Below are positions 8,454 to 16,244 of a stretch of 64,000 nucleotides of DNA, in pieces. Made by a program: the position numbers and the translations under genes. The stretch covers positions 1 through 64,000 of the forward strand of contig JACRBG010000036.1 in assembly GCA_016234595.1 (NCBI GenBank), written 5' to 3'. The notes beneath the pieces were generated by a model. The model had not been told where the DNA came from, did no database searches, and saw only the letters and a list, made by a program, of their open reading frames with translations. The stretch is from Chloroflexota bacterium. GTDB lineage: Bacteria; Chloroflexota; Anaerolineae; Aggregatilineales; J027. Positions within the stretch are counted from its first letter, which is position 1, and each line of letters starts with the position of its first letter.

Positions 8454-9692
8454 ATGAAATCAGATCTAGACCGCTTGATGGCCGAGCGCAATATTGATGC
8501 ACTGATTATCCCGGGTAATGAAGAGGCTAATCCTTACCGTGACTATTTAGCCAATGGGGTTCATGCCAGTGCGACGGTCATCAAAAAACGCGGTTCTGAC
8601 CCGGTACTAATCGCCAATGGAATGGAGCTTGATGAAGCTGCCAAAAGCGGCTTAAAGGTTCATAACATGACCGACTTTGGCATGGCCGAGATTTTGCAGA
8701 AATATCGGAGCGACCAACAAGCTGTCAGCCGCGAGTTTTGGCGCAATATCCTTACGACGCTCGGAATTAAGGGGCGGGTCGCCTTTTATGGCACCGGCGA
8801 TGTTATGAAAACGTGGAAAATGCTCAAACGCTTTGAACGAGATTATCCTGATCTAATTGAAATTATTGAGGACGACGACACTACTATTTTTCATCGTGCA
8901 CGTCGCAGCAAAGACGCGGCTGAAATTGCAAAATTGCGCGATGCGGGCCAGCGTTCTAGCAAAGTAATGACCGAAACCCGTGAATGGCTGGCGGGCCACA
9001 AAGCCAAAAACAATGTGATTTACAAGGCTGACGGTACCGCTTTGACGATTGGCGATGTTAAACATTTTGTCCGACTCAAATTGATGGAATATGGTCTTGA
9101 AGATGCCGAGGGTATGATTTTTGCGCAAGGGCGTGATGCTGGTCTGCCCCACAGCCGTGGTGAGGAAGATCAGCCGTTGGAGTTGGGTAAGTCAATCGTG
9201 TTTGATTTGTTCCCCCGACCCATCGGTGGCGGTTATTATCATGATATGACCCGCACATGGTCGCTGGGTTATGCCACCCCGGAAGTCGAAGAAGCCCATC
9301 GTTTGGTGATGTATGCTTTTACCCAATCATTAGAGTCCTTGACAGTGGGTCAACGTACCCGCGATTTGCAAGAACTGGTCTGTGATATTTTTGAGGAACA
9401 TGGACACCCAACCCCCAAAACCAAACCGGGTGGCAGCGAAGGCTATACCCATAGTTTGGGGCATGGCCTTGGCTTGGATGTGCATGAATCCCCCAGTATT
9501 GGTAATTATTCACCCGATGATAGTGTCTTCCAAACGGGGGATGTGATTACGATTGAACCGGGGCTGTATTATCCCGAAAAAGGGTGGGGCATTCGTATTG
9601 AAGATTCAGTCTATCTGGATGAATCTGGCACGGCCCATAATCTGACCGACACCACTTATGAACTGGTCATCCCGATTCAAAACCAGAATTAA
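8454..9692 (+). CDS. M24 family metallopeptidase (Xaa-Pro aminopeptidase-like)
   Basis: 412 residues. An N-terminal creatinase-type domain (1-150) is followed by the pita-bread M24 catalytic domain. Probable metal ligands follow the family order: Asp in VFDLFPR, Asp in YHDMTRTW, His in HSLGHGLGLDVHE, Glu in IEPGLYYPE and Glu in GIRIEDSV. Proteins of this type remove N-terminal residues preceding proline, using two Mn or Co ions, in the cytoplasm. GGAGGAG eight bases before the ATG at 8454 fixes the start; the in-frame ATG at 8439 overlaps that site and is rejected. A terminator follows at 9704. Confidence 0.9.
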   Translation: MKSDLDRLMAERNIDALIIPGNEEANPYRDYLANGVHASATVIKKRGSDPVLIANGMELDEAAKSGLKVHNMTDFGMAEILQKYRSDQQAVSREFWRNILTTLGIKGRVAFYGTGDVMKTWKMLKRFERDYPDLIEIIEDDDTTIFHRARRSKDAAEIAKLRDAGQRSSKVMTETREWLAGHKAKNNVIYKADGTALTIGDVKHFVRLKLMEYGLEDAEGMIFAQGRDAGLPHSRGEEDQPLELGKSIVFDLFPRPIGGGYYHDMTRTWSLGYATPEVEEAHRLVMYAFTQSLESLTVGQRTRDLQELVCDIFEEHGHPTPKTKPGGSEGYTHSLGHGLGLDVHESPSIGNYSPDDSVFQTGDVITIEPGLYYPEKGWGIRIEDSVYLDESGTAHNLTDTTYELVIPIQNQN

Positions 9693-9703
9693 CTAAGCTG
9701 ACG

Positions 9704-9736
9704 AAAGCCCTCAAGTAATTATTAGAGGGCTTTTTT
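9704..9736 (+). terminator. Intrinsic terminator after M24 peptidase
   Basis: AAAGCCCTC pairs with GAGGGCTTT across a 12-base loop and is followed by a T run. Confidence 0.85.
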
Positions 9737-9843
9737 GTTGCCTTTTCGTCAGGTAAACAGCGGCAACACGTCTATTCAAGTCTAGCAGGCGGATATATAA
9801 TCGGGCCGCTTTGCAAAAACAAAAGGACTTGGAGCGAATTTCC

Positions 9844-11055
9844 ATGCGAATACCATTGTGGGCGATTATGGGATGGGTTGTCGTGGCGATGGCCGGCACG
9901 GTGGCGGCTGGCGTAATCACCTATTCACAGGCCCGTACTCGGACTGAAGAACTGAATAAAATCGCTCCGCTGGAAGAAGGGGTGGATATTGTTCGTGTAG
10001 GGAAACTGCTGTTGGGTGTAGAAGAACCCAAAGCCCCCGGCACTGGCGATGATGTAGCTCCACCACTACTGGTTAATCAACCCACCGTTGCAACATCCCC
10101 TGAGGCGACCCAGCCTGTGGTGGATGGTACACCAATGCCAAGTGAGTTAACACAGACGCCCGATTCATCTGCTACAGAAATTGCCACGGCTGAGGCGACC
10201 CCGAACCCGAATGATTACCAATTGCAAGACCCCCGTCGCGTTAATATTTTGCTGCTAGGGATTGACCATCGGCAGGGTGAAACCGGGCCATCCCCAACAG
10301 ACACCATTATGCTATTGAGCCTTTACCCCCTTGCCAAAACTGGGGCGATTTTATCCATCCCACGTGACTTATATGTGACGTTTCCGAGCATTGGACAACA
10401 AGGCAAAATTAATACAGCCAATATTGTAGGTGAGAACATTCAATATCCGGGGGGTGGGCCAGAATTTGTAAAGGCGACTGTTGAGGGGCTAATCGGCATC
10501 AACATTGATTACTATGTGATGATTAATTTCGATGCCTTTATCACTTTTGTCAACGCAATTGGCGAAGTCCAAGTTTGCCCCCAAGCGCCGATAGATGATC
10601 CGAAATATCCGGATGGGAGCTATGGCATCCGCCCAGTCCATTTCGACGCAGGTTGTCAAAATCTACCTGCCGAGCGTTTATTGGAATATGCGCGTACCCG
10701 TGCCACCGAAAATGGCGATATTGACCGGGCCGCCCGCCAGCAAGAAGTAATTTTTGCCGTCCGCGAGAAGCTGGTTTCATTGGGTGGGGCGACGGGATTA
10801 CTGTCCCAAGCGCAGAGTATTTGGGAATCGGTGAGTGCCAATGTGCAAACGGATTTGACCTTCCAAGAATTGTTGGAATTGGCTTTGGTGGCGGAACAAA
10901 TTCCACGTGAGAATATCAAAAATGGCTCGATTACCTTTGGCGAAGCGATTCCGCAAACCGGGCCCAATGGCGAAGATATTTTAGTCCCGATTGTGAGTGA
11001 TATTTTGGCGCTGGTGTCGGAGTTATTTACTCCCCCCACGGCACCACAACCCTAA
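9844..11055 (+). CDS. LytR-CpsA-Psr (LCP) family cell-wall glycopolymer ligase
   Basis: 403 residues. One N-terminal membrane anchor (about residues 5-25), a Pro/Thr-rich linker, then the LCP domain from about 135. Family residues seen: NILLLGID at the domain start, TDTIMLLS with the metal-binding Asp, SIPRDLYV with the conserved Arg, and YARTRATENGDIDRAARQQ with the Arg pair that binds pyrophosphate-lipid. LCP enzymes attach anionic or other glycopolymers from undecaprenyl carriers to the envelope on the outer face. TATAAT at 9795-9800 suggests a nearby promoter. TTGGAG eleven bases before the ATG supports this start over a TTG at 9811. The acceptor in this organism is unknown. Confidence 0.88.
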   Translation: MRIPLWAIMGWVVVAMAGTVAAGVITYSQARTRTEELNKIAPLEEGVDIVRVGKLLLGVEEPKAPGTGDDVAPPLLVNQPTVATSPEATQPVVDGTPMPSELTQTPDSSATEIATAEATPNPNDYQLQDPRRVNILLLGIDHRQGETGPSPTDTIMLLSLYPLAKTGAILSIPRDLYVTFPSIGQQGKINTANIVGENIQYPGGGPEFVKATVEGLIGINIDYYVMINFDAFITFVNAIGEVQVCPQAPIDDPKYPDGSYGIRPVHFDAGCQNLPAERLLEYARTRATENGDIDRAARQQEVIFAVREKLVSLGGATGLLSQAQSIWESVSANVQTDLTFQELLELALVAEQIPRENIKNGSITFGEAIPQTGPNGEDILVPIVSDILALVSELFTPPTAPQP

Positions 11056-11069
11056 AAGTTACTATTCAA

Positions 11070-11177
11070 GTTTAGGTCGGAATCGTTTGAGCCAATCGCA
11101 GGAGGGTGAAGACTGGCGTCAATATACAAATAGTGGCGCAAGAACTCCCCTCTATGGGAAGTGCACCCACCCTAAAC
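11070..11177 (+). other. Possible structured RNA element between LCP gene and leuS promoter
   Basis: GTTTAGG at 11070-11076 is complementary to CCTAAAC at 11171-11177, and GAGGG/CCCTC lie inside. No coding frame or known RNA family is recognised. It precedes the leuS promoter and could be chance pairing. Confidence 0.2.
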
Positions 11178-11183
11178 CGAACC

Positions 11184-11213
11184 TTGACAATGAGTGGGGG
11201 CGGCGTTTAAAAT
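11184..11213 (+). promoter_or_regulatory. Promoter of the leuS T-box leader
   Basis: Consensus TTGACA at 11184-11189 and TAAAAT at 11208-11213 with an 18-base spacer (17 if read TTAAAA). Transcription would start near 11220, just before T-box Stem I. Confidence 0.75.
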
Positions 11214-11423
11214 CTCATCACCTTACAAATTGATATGCCAATGGCTTTGAAGGGGAATAGTAGGCCAGTGTCGCAGCGAGTTGGGGATGGTGGAAACCCA
11301 ACAATGGCGGATTCGACACACGCCACAAAAGGCTAAACTCACCCCGGAGCCGCACAGTTGAAAATACTTAAAGTAGGCTGTGCCGTCAATCGCACGTTAC
11401 GCGCAATCAAGTGGGTGATATAT

Positions 11424-11499
11424 GGGCCTATAGCTCAGCTGGGAGAGCGCTTCAATGGCATTGAAGAGGTCAGGGGTTCGAATCCCCTTAGGTCCACCA
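11424..11499 (+). tRNA. tRNA-Ala (anticodon GGC) inside the leuS T-box leader
   Basis: 76 bases forming a complete cloverleaf. Acceptor GGGCCTA pairs with TAGGTCC (one G-U), D arm GCTC/GAGC, anticodon arm CTTCA/TGAAG with loop ATGGCAT (anticodon GGC, Ala), five-base variable loop, T arm AGGGG/CCCCT with TTCGAAT, and encoded CCA. It lies between T-box Stem III/CGTTAC and the antiterminator, upstream of the T-box terminator. It would therefore be transcribed whether or not leuS is read through. Maturation by RNase P at its 5' end would cut Stem I away from the antiterminator. Confidence 0.95.
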
Positions 11500-11516
11500 A
11501 TTTTGTTAGAAAATTG
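11498..11516 (+). other. Hairpin sequestering the tRNA-Ala 3' CA
   Basis: CAATTTT 11498-11504 pairs with AAAATTG 11510-11516 around GTTAG. The first two bases are the terminal CA of the tRNA, so the precursor hides its CCA end from the T-box bulge. Confidence 0.5.
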
Positions 11517-11540
11517 TCATCAATCAGGATGGTACCGCGA

Positions 11541-11605
11541 AATCCCTTTCGTTCCTGTCAGCCTAAAATGGCTTGACAGCGTAGATGAAAGGGATTTTTG
11601 TTTTT
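11541..11605 (+). terminator. T-box terminator of the leuS leader
   Basis: AATCCCTTTC 11541-11550 pairs with GAAAGGGATT 11587-11596. The inner CTGTCA/TGACAG also pairs, and T runs follow. Its 5' arm overlaps the antiterminator, so the two folds exclude each other. Confidence 0.85.
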
Positions 11606-11678
11606 ACCGACGAAAGAAAAGTGGCATATAGCACATCAAAAAAGTATGAAGAATTTTCCATTTTAGAAAAAATGCCCT

Positions 11679-11684
11679 TATAAT
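11679..11684 (+). promoter_or_regulatory. Possible -10 element upstream of the 48-codon ORF
   Basis: TATAAT in an AT-rich stretch, about 65 bases before the small ORF. The matching -35 (TTCCAT, 17-base spacing) is weak. Confidence 0.35.
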
Positions 11685-11747
11685 ATTTTTAACAAAATCG
11701 GTAAAAACTTGTGGCCCCTTGTATTCTACCTGCCGAAGGAGCGTAAC

Positions 11748-11894
11748 GTGACCAAAAAACGCGAAACCAACACCCGTATGGCTGACCGCTTGCGGGAGCT
11801 TCTGAATACACTTGGTAGAATACTTCAACCAACGCCGCCTGTTCCTCAACCGATTCCAGTGCGGGAGCGTTCTCGTCGCATCGAAAAACGTTAA
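11748..11894 (+). CDS. Small basic protein or leader ORF upstream of leuS
   Basis: 48 codons starting with GTG at 11748, with AGGAG about seven bases upstream. The product is basic, with an amphipathic leucine-containing middle (MADRLRELLNTLGRIL) and a Pro-rich then Arg-rich tail. No family is recognised. It lies between the T-box terminator and a second terminator (11938) that directly precedes leuS. It may be a real small protein or a translated leader; five Leu codons fall within about 14 codons, but overall Leu content is ordinary, so attenuation by leucine is only a possibility. Confidence 0.5.
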   Translation: MTKKRETNTRMADRLRELLNTLGRILQPTPPVPQPIPVRERSRRIEKR

Positions 11895-11937
11895 GCGACC
11901 AGCCCCCTTCAACACCTAACCCGGAAATTATCAAGAA

Positions 11938-11965
11938 CCGTGCGGCCAAAACCGTGCGGTTTTTT
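11938..11965 (+). terminator. Second terminator directly upstream of leuS
   Basis: The sequence CCGTGCGG occurs at 11938-11945 and 11952-11959. As RNA the two copies pair over eight positions with two central G-U pairs, around a CCAAAA loop, followed by six T. No clear promoter lies between it and leuS. Confidence 0.65.
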
Positions 11966-12001
11966 GTTGTTTTTTTAAATTTTGAGCAAAGGGAGATGAC
12001 G

Positions 12002-14818
12002 ATGACCGACCAGCCAAAAACGATGACCTATGTCGCGTCAGAAGTAGAAGCCAAATGGCGCGAAAAATGGGAACAAGATGATCTGTATCGCAGCAAAATT
12101 GATCACAGTCGTCCCAAATATTATGCTCTGACGATGCTGCCTTATACCAGCGGGGATTTACACATTGGTCACTGGTATCCAATGGCCCCTTCGGATGCAC
12201 GTGCCCGGTTCATGCGAATGCAAGGCTATAATGTTTTGTTCCCGATGGGCTTTGATGCCTTTGGTCTGCCTGCTGAAAATGCAGCTATTCAGCGCCGTAT
12301 TCACCCCAAAACTTGGACATATGCCAATGTTAAACGTATGGAAGGCCAGCTAAAAACGATGGGGGCGATCTTCGACTGGTCGCGCGAGGCCATTAGCTGT
12401 GACCCTGAGTATTACAAATGGACTCAGTGGTTTTTCCTGAAGTTCTATGAAAACGGTCTGGCCTATAAGAAAATGTCGTCGGTGGATTTTTGCCCGAACT
12501 GTAATACGACATTAGCGCGGGAACAAGTGGTTGGCGAAAACCGCGTTTGTGAACGCTGCGGTACGCCCGTTATCAAGAAAGACTTAGATCAATGGTTTTT
12601 CCGCATCACCAAGTATGCTGAGGAACTGCTAGATTACAGTAAGATTGATTGGCCGGAACGTGTCCGGTTCATGCAGGAAAATTGGATCGGGCGCAGCGAA
12701 GGGGCCTATGTCACCTTTTTGACTGAAGACGAAGACCCCATCGAAATTTTTACTACTCGGCCTGATACACTGTGGGGCGCGACCTTTATGGTACTGGCCC
12801 CCGAACATCCGCTGGTGCAAAAACTAACAACCCCGGTCCAGCAAAATGAAGTCGCCGCTTATATCGAGGCGGCTGGACGCAAGTCGGAAATTGACCGTAC
12901 CGCCGAAGGTAAGGAAAAAACAGGCGTGTGGACGGGTGGCTATGCCATTAATCCCGTCAACCAAAAACGGATTCCGATTTGGATTGCCGACTATGTGCTG
13001 ATGACCTATGGCACGGGCGCGATTATGGCTGTGCCTGCCCATGACGAACGCGACTTTGCTTTTGCGCGTAAGTTCAACCTGCCCATCATCCCCGTAATCC
13101 AACCCGAAGAGGCTGAACCACTGAATGGCGATACTATGCCCGAAGCGTGGTCGGGGGCAGGGGTGATGGTCAACAGTGACCGATTTAATGGCACGCCGGT
13201 CAATGAAGAAAAGGGGAGTAAAAACCCCGGTATCAAAGCGGTGACAGGGTGGCTGGAAGAAAACAAGATTGGCAAGCTGGGGATTAATTATCGCCTGCGT
13301 GACTGGTTAATCAGCCGTCAACGTTATTGGGGTGCGCCTATTCCAATCATTTATTGTGATGATTGCGGGCCTGTGCCAGTTCCCGAAAACGAACTGCCCG
13401 TGCTGCTGCCCGATGATATCGAATTTATGCCAACAGGGGAAAGCCCGCTGCGCTCCCATCCCGGTTTCTTAAACACGACCTGCCCCAAGTGCGGTGGCTC
13501 GGCCAAGCGTGAAACGGATACGATGGACACCTTTATGTGTTCATCATGGTATCAATATCGCTACTTAAGCCCGTGGAATAATGACGCGGCTTTCACCCCC
13601 GAAGAAGCGGCTTATTGGCTGCCCGTTGATACCTATACGGGTGGTATTGAACACGCGACCATGCACTTGCTATATACCCGCTATTTCACCAAAGCCATGC
13701 GCGACTGCGGCATTTTTGATGATACGATTGCCGTGATGCGACAAAATGGTGCGACGGATGCGGAGATTGAGCATATATTCAATGAACCGATGATTGTATT
13801 ACGCAATCAGGGCATCATTTTAGGTGAGCCACGCGATGGACATATCGTTGCAGCGTCGGGTCGCTATGACGGGCACAAATTCATTGCCAGTGATGTGACG
13901 GTCATCAATTTGTTTGAAGATAGCCCCGCCGCCAATAATGGTTCTGCCGTCGTGGTGGGGGAAGTGGTTAAACGTACTAATAATTCGCTGACGATTGAAA
14001 CACCCGATCACCATGATGTAATTATTGACGTTGAGCCAGATGCAACCTTTGACATTGCTGGGTATGGAGCAGGCGGCGGGATTGAACAAATCAAATATCG
14101 CCTAGACGTTGAAAAGATGTCGAAGAGCAAAGGCAATGTCGTCAATCCTGACCAGATTGTGGCGCAATATGGGGCTGATACGACGCGGGCCTATATGATG
14201 TTTGCCTTTCGCTGGGAAAAAGGTGGCCCGTGGGATAGTCAGGGTATTAAAGGGGTGGTGCGCTGGCTGGAAGATGTATGGAATATTGTCCATGCTGGCC
14301 CCCCTGCGGTGGCGGCTGGCGAGGATACCTCCAAAGCGGATCGTGATTTGCGCCGTAAAACCCATCAGGCTATTAAGCGTGTCACTGATGATATGGGTGA
14401 ATTTAGCTTTAATACAGCGGTCGCTGGTCTGATGGAATTTAAGAATGCGATGCTGCGGGCAGGTAATGTCAGTCCTGTGGCATGGCATGAAGCTGTTCAA
14501 ACCATGCTGATCTTAATGTCACCCATCACGCCATTTATCACGGAAGAACTGTGGTCACGACTGGGCCAACCCTACAGTATCCATAATCAACTGTGGCCTG
14601 TTTATGACTCAGCGGCAGCCGTTGAAGATGAAATTGAACTAGTGATACAGGTCAATGGCAAGGTGCGTGATCGTATCGTTGTTCCAGCGGGGGTTTCGGA
14701 GCAAGAAGCAACGGCTTTGACAATGGCTTCACCCGTCGTCCAGAAATACCTAGAGGGTAAGCAGCCCCGTAAGGTTATCTACGTCGCTGACCGCAAGATG
14801 ATGAGTATTGTGATCTAA
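12002..14818 (+). CDS. leuS: Leucyl-tRNA synthetase
   Basis: 938 residues. A class I synthetase that charges tRNA-Leu in the cytoplasm. HIGH is at residues 54-57 and KMSKS at 705-709. A zinc-type cluster CPNC..CERC follows the catalytic start, and the CP1 editing domain carries TTRPDTLWGATF and GTGAIMAVPAHDERDFAF. A second Cys cluster (CDDC..CPKC) and the SSWYQYRYLSPWN segment precede KMSKS, and an anticodon-binding region with PFITEELWSRLG follows. The start at 12002 has AAGGGAG seven bases upstream. A further upstream in-frame ATG (11954) lies inside the terminator hairpin and is rejected. Expression should respond to uncharged tRNA-Leu through the T-box. Confidence 0.97.
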   Translation: MTDQPKTMTYVASEVEAKWREKWEQDDLYRSKIDHSRPKYYALTMLPYTSGDLHIGHWYPMAPSDARARFMRMQGYNVLFPMGFDAFGLPAENAAIQRRIHPKTWTYANVKRMEGQLKTMGAIFDWSREAISCDPEYYKWTQWFFLKFYENGLAYKKMSSVDFCPNCNTTLAREQVVGENRVCERCGTPVIKKDLDQWFFRITKYAEELLDYSKIDWPERVRFMQENWIGRSEGAYVTFLTEDEDPIEIFTTRPDTLWGATFMVLAPEHPLVQKLTTPVQQNEVAAYIEAAGRKSEIDRTAEGKEKTGVWTGGYAINPVNQKRIPIWIADYVLMTYGTGAIMAVPAHDERDFAFARKFNLPIIPVIQPEEAEPLNGDTMPEAWSGAGVMVNSDRFNGTPVNEEKGSKNPGIKAVTGWLEENKIGKLGINYRLRDWLISRQRYWGAPIPIIYCDDCGPVPVPENELPVLLPDDIEFMPTGESPLRSHPGFLNTTCPKCGGSAKRETDTMDTFMCSSWYQYRYLSPWNNDAAFTPEEAAYWLPVDTYTGGIEHATMHLLYTRYFTKAMRDCGIFDDTIAVMRQNGATDAEIEHIFNEPMIVLRNQGIILGEPRDGHIVAASGRYDGHKFIASDVTVINLFEDSPAANNGSAVVVGEVVKRTNNSLTIETPDHHDVIIDVEPDATFDIAGYGAGGGIEQIKYRLDVEKMSKSKGNVVNPDQIVAQYGADTTRAYMMFAFRWEKGGPWDSQGIKGVVRWLEDVWNIVHAGPPAVAAGEDTSKADRDLRRKTHQAIKRVTDDMGEFSFNTAVAGLMEFKNAMLRAGNVSPVAWHEAVQTMLILMSPITPFITEELWSRLGQPYSIHNQLWPVYDSAAAVEDEIELVIQVNGKVRDRIVVPAGVSEQEATALTMASPVVQKYLEGKQPRKVIYVADRKMMSIVI

Positions 14819-14828
14819 TTTTCGCAAC

Positions 14829-14866
14829 AAAAAAGGGCGATGCCGTCATTGAATCGCCCTTTTTAT
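14829..14866. terminator. Bidirectional terminator after leuS
   Basis: AAAAAAGGGCGAT pairs with ATCGCCCTTTTT between leuS and the convergent gene ending at 14886. Confidence 0.85.
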
Positions 14867-14885
14867 TTACCCCAATTTGGCAATC

Positions 14886-16190
14886 TTATAAACTCATGAC
14901 AATGCCAATGAGCGCCACGACATTCAAAATCAACAAGATGAGCGTGCTCATGACTAACATGCCCTGACCACCACTTTTAGCTTTGGCGGTAATGTCAGCA
15001 GGGATAGCCCCATAATATCTGGCTTCTTCGGGTGAGATCGTTGGTCGGCGGGTGTTCGATTTCTTCGCTTTAGTTTTGGCGGGTTTGCTGGCGGCAAGAG
15101 GCACATTGGCATTGATGCCTGCAAATGGGTCATCATCATCGTCATCAAAACTGAGGCCACTTTTCACATTAAAAGGATCATCATCATCATCACCAAAAAT
15201 GGACGGCGGCTCATCATCAAAAATGGCGGCTGACTCTTCGTCTTCAGTAAAATCTGAGAAGCGGGTTGTGACTTGAAAAGGCTCAATTGGCTCTTCCGCC
15301 TTGGTTCGACCCGCCGCTTTTTTAGGGGGTGCGTCGAAGTCAAAAGGTGAGTGTGGCTCGGCTTTATCCTCAAATGTTGAAAAAGAGGCCCCACCAAAGG
15401 GGTCACTGTCTTTTTTAGTGGTGGGTTGAGAACGCCCTGCTGCGTTTAGGTTGCTAGAAAATTCGTCCCAATTGCTGTCATCAGATGCAAAGGCCCCAGC
15501 CTGCGGTGTGGGGGTTGGCGTAGATGGCGCATCCCAAGGATTTGATGTGGGCAAGGTAGGGGATGATGGAGCTGCCGCTGGTGTGCTGGGGGCTGGCCCT
15601 TGTCCCAAATTGAGACTGGCAAGCCACTGGTCATATTCATCCGAACTAGGCTGGGCCACCTGTCGGCCAGAGCCGTAGGCCGACTTATCACCACCCTTAT
15701 TCCATTCAACACTCGTAGCAGGTGCGTCGGGCGCGGGGGTTCCATACAACGCATCATTGGAATCCGATCCCCAAGGGTTCGCATCAAAGCCTGTCCCCGC
15801 AAAGGGATTACTTGACCCTCCGCCAGCCGCATTTATCGAACTCCAGCCGCTATCCTCACTATCCCAACCGCCTGCTGACGGCGAGGCTGATGGTTGACGA
15901 GGGGCCGCACTGGGATTGGCAAATTGGGGTGGCATGGTCTTGCCCTGTTTTTTGTAGAGCTCTTCCAGACCTTTACGGGCGCGATCATTTTTGGGATTGA
16001 TGGTCAGCACATTTTCCAAACAAACTTGCTGATCTTCCGCTGAGTCTACTACTGCACTCAGCCACAGCCACGCTTGTTCGTGTTTGTCATCAATATCAAC
16101 AGCTTGCATCAATAATTCACGAGCCTGCGATTTTTGTTTGGCTTTATAGGCGGCGATGGCTCTTTCCACCAATTGATTCACGTCTGCCAT
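14886..16190 (-). CDS. TPR-like protein with disordered middle and C-terminal membrane anchor
   Basis: 434 residues. Residues 1-85 hold two helical TPR-like repeats (ARELLMQAVDIDDKHEQAWLWLS, then CLENVLTINPKNDRARKGLEEL, written here as neighbouring helices). Residues 90-370 are low-complexity Ser/Pro/Asp-rich with acidic runs. The last 22 residues are hydrophobic, giving a tail-anchored topology with most of the protein in the cytoplasm. GAGGGTGA lies before the ATG at 16190; an in-frame ATG at 16220 lacks such a site. A scaffold role is plausible for TPR proteins, but no partner is indicated. Confidence 0.75.
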   Translation of the reverse strand: MADVNQLVERAIAAYKAKQKSQARELLMQAVDIDDKHEQAWLWLSAVVDSAEDQQVCLENVLTINPKNDRARKGLEELYKKQGKTMPPQFANPSAAPRQPSASPSAGGWDSEDSGWSSINAAGGGSSNPFAGTGFDANPWGSDSNDALYGTPAPDAPATSVEWNKGGDKSAYGSGRQVAQPSSDEYDQWLASLNLGQGPAPSTPAAAPSSPTLPTSNPWDAPSTPTPTPQAGAFASDDSNWDEFSSNLNAAGRSQPTTKKDSDPFGGASFSTFEDKAEPHSPFDFDAPPKKAAGRTKAEEPIEPFQVTTRFSDFTEDEESAAIFDDEPPSIFGDDDDDPFNVKSGLSFDDDDDDPFAGINANVPLAASKPAKTKAKKSNTRRPTISPEEARYYGAIPADITAKAKSGGQGMLVMSTLILLILNVVALIGIVMSL

Positions 16191-16244
16191 AGATTCACCC
16201 TCAAAAAGAGATTTTTGCAACTACATCCCAATCATAGCATAGAG

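Larger units (their letters stand above)
11243..11605 (+). promoter_or_regulatory. T-box riboswitch of leuS (Leu specifier CUC), interrupted by tRNA-Ala
   Basis: Stem I: GGCT 11243-11246 with AGCC 11348-11351, GGGG 11252-11255 with CCCC 11342-11345, GTGTCG 11268-11273 with CGACAC 11314-11319, AG-bulge sequence AGCGA at 11275-11279, GTTGGG 11280-11285 with CCCAAC 11297-11302 around a GGTG-containing loop. The specifier is CTC at 11338-11340 followed by A, in the usual context AACTCACC..GGAGC. Stem III: GCACAG 11352-11357 with CTGTGC 11378-11383, then conserved CGTTAC at 11395-11400. The antiterminator is AGGA 11526-11529, bulge TGGTACC 11530-11536, GCGAAA 11537-11542 with TTTCGT 11547-11552, and TCCT 11553-11556. 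A terminator follows. Uncharged tRNA-Leu(GAG) would favour read-through. A complete tRNA-Ala gene occupies 11424-11499. Confidence 0.88.

Noticed and set aside
11408-11421. AAGTGGGTGATAT as the remnant of a second T-box sequence
   Set aside because: It starts like AAGTGGGTGGTACCGCG but loses the conserved ACCGCG. AGTGG at this distance after CGTTAC is normal in T-box leaders, so one T-box explains it.
11358-11576. A 72-codon plus-strand frame across the T-box and tRNA-Ala
   Set aside because: It is a translation of structured RNA, including the tRNA itself (the familiar IAQLGERF..VRGSNPLRS artefact).
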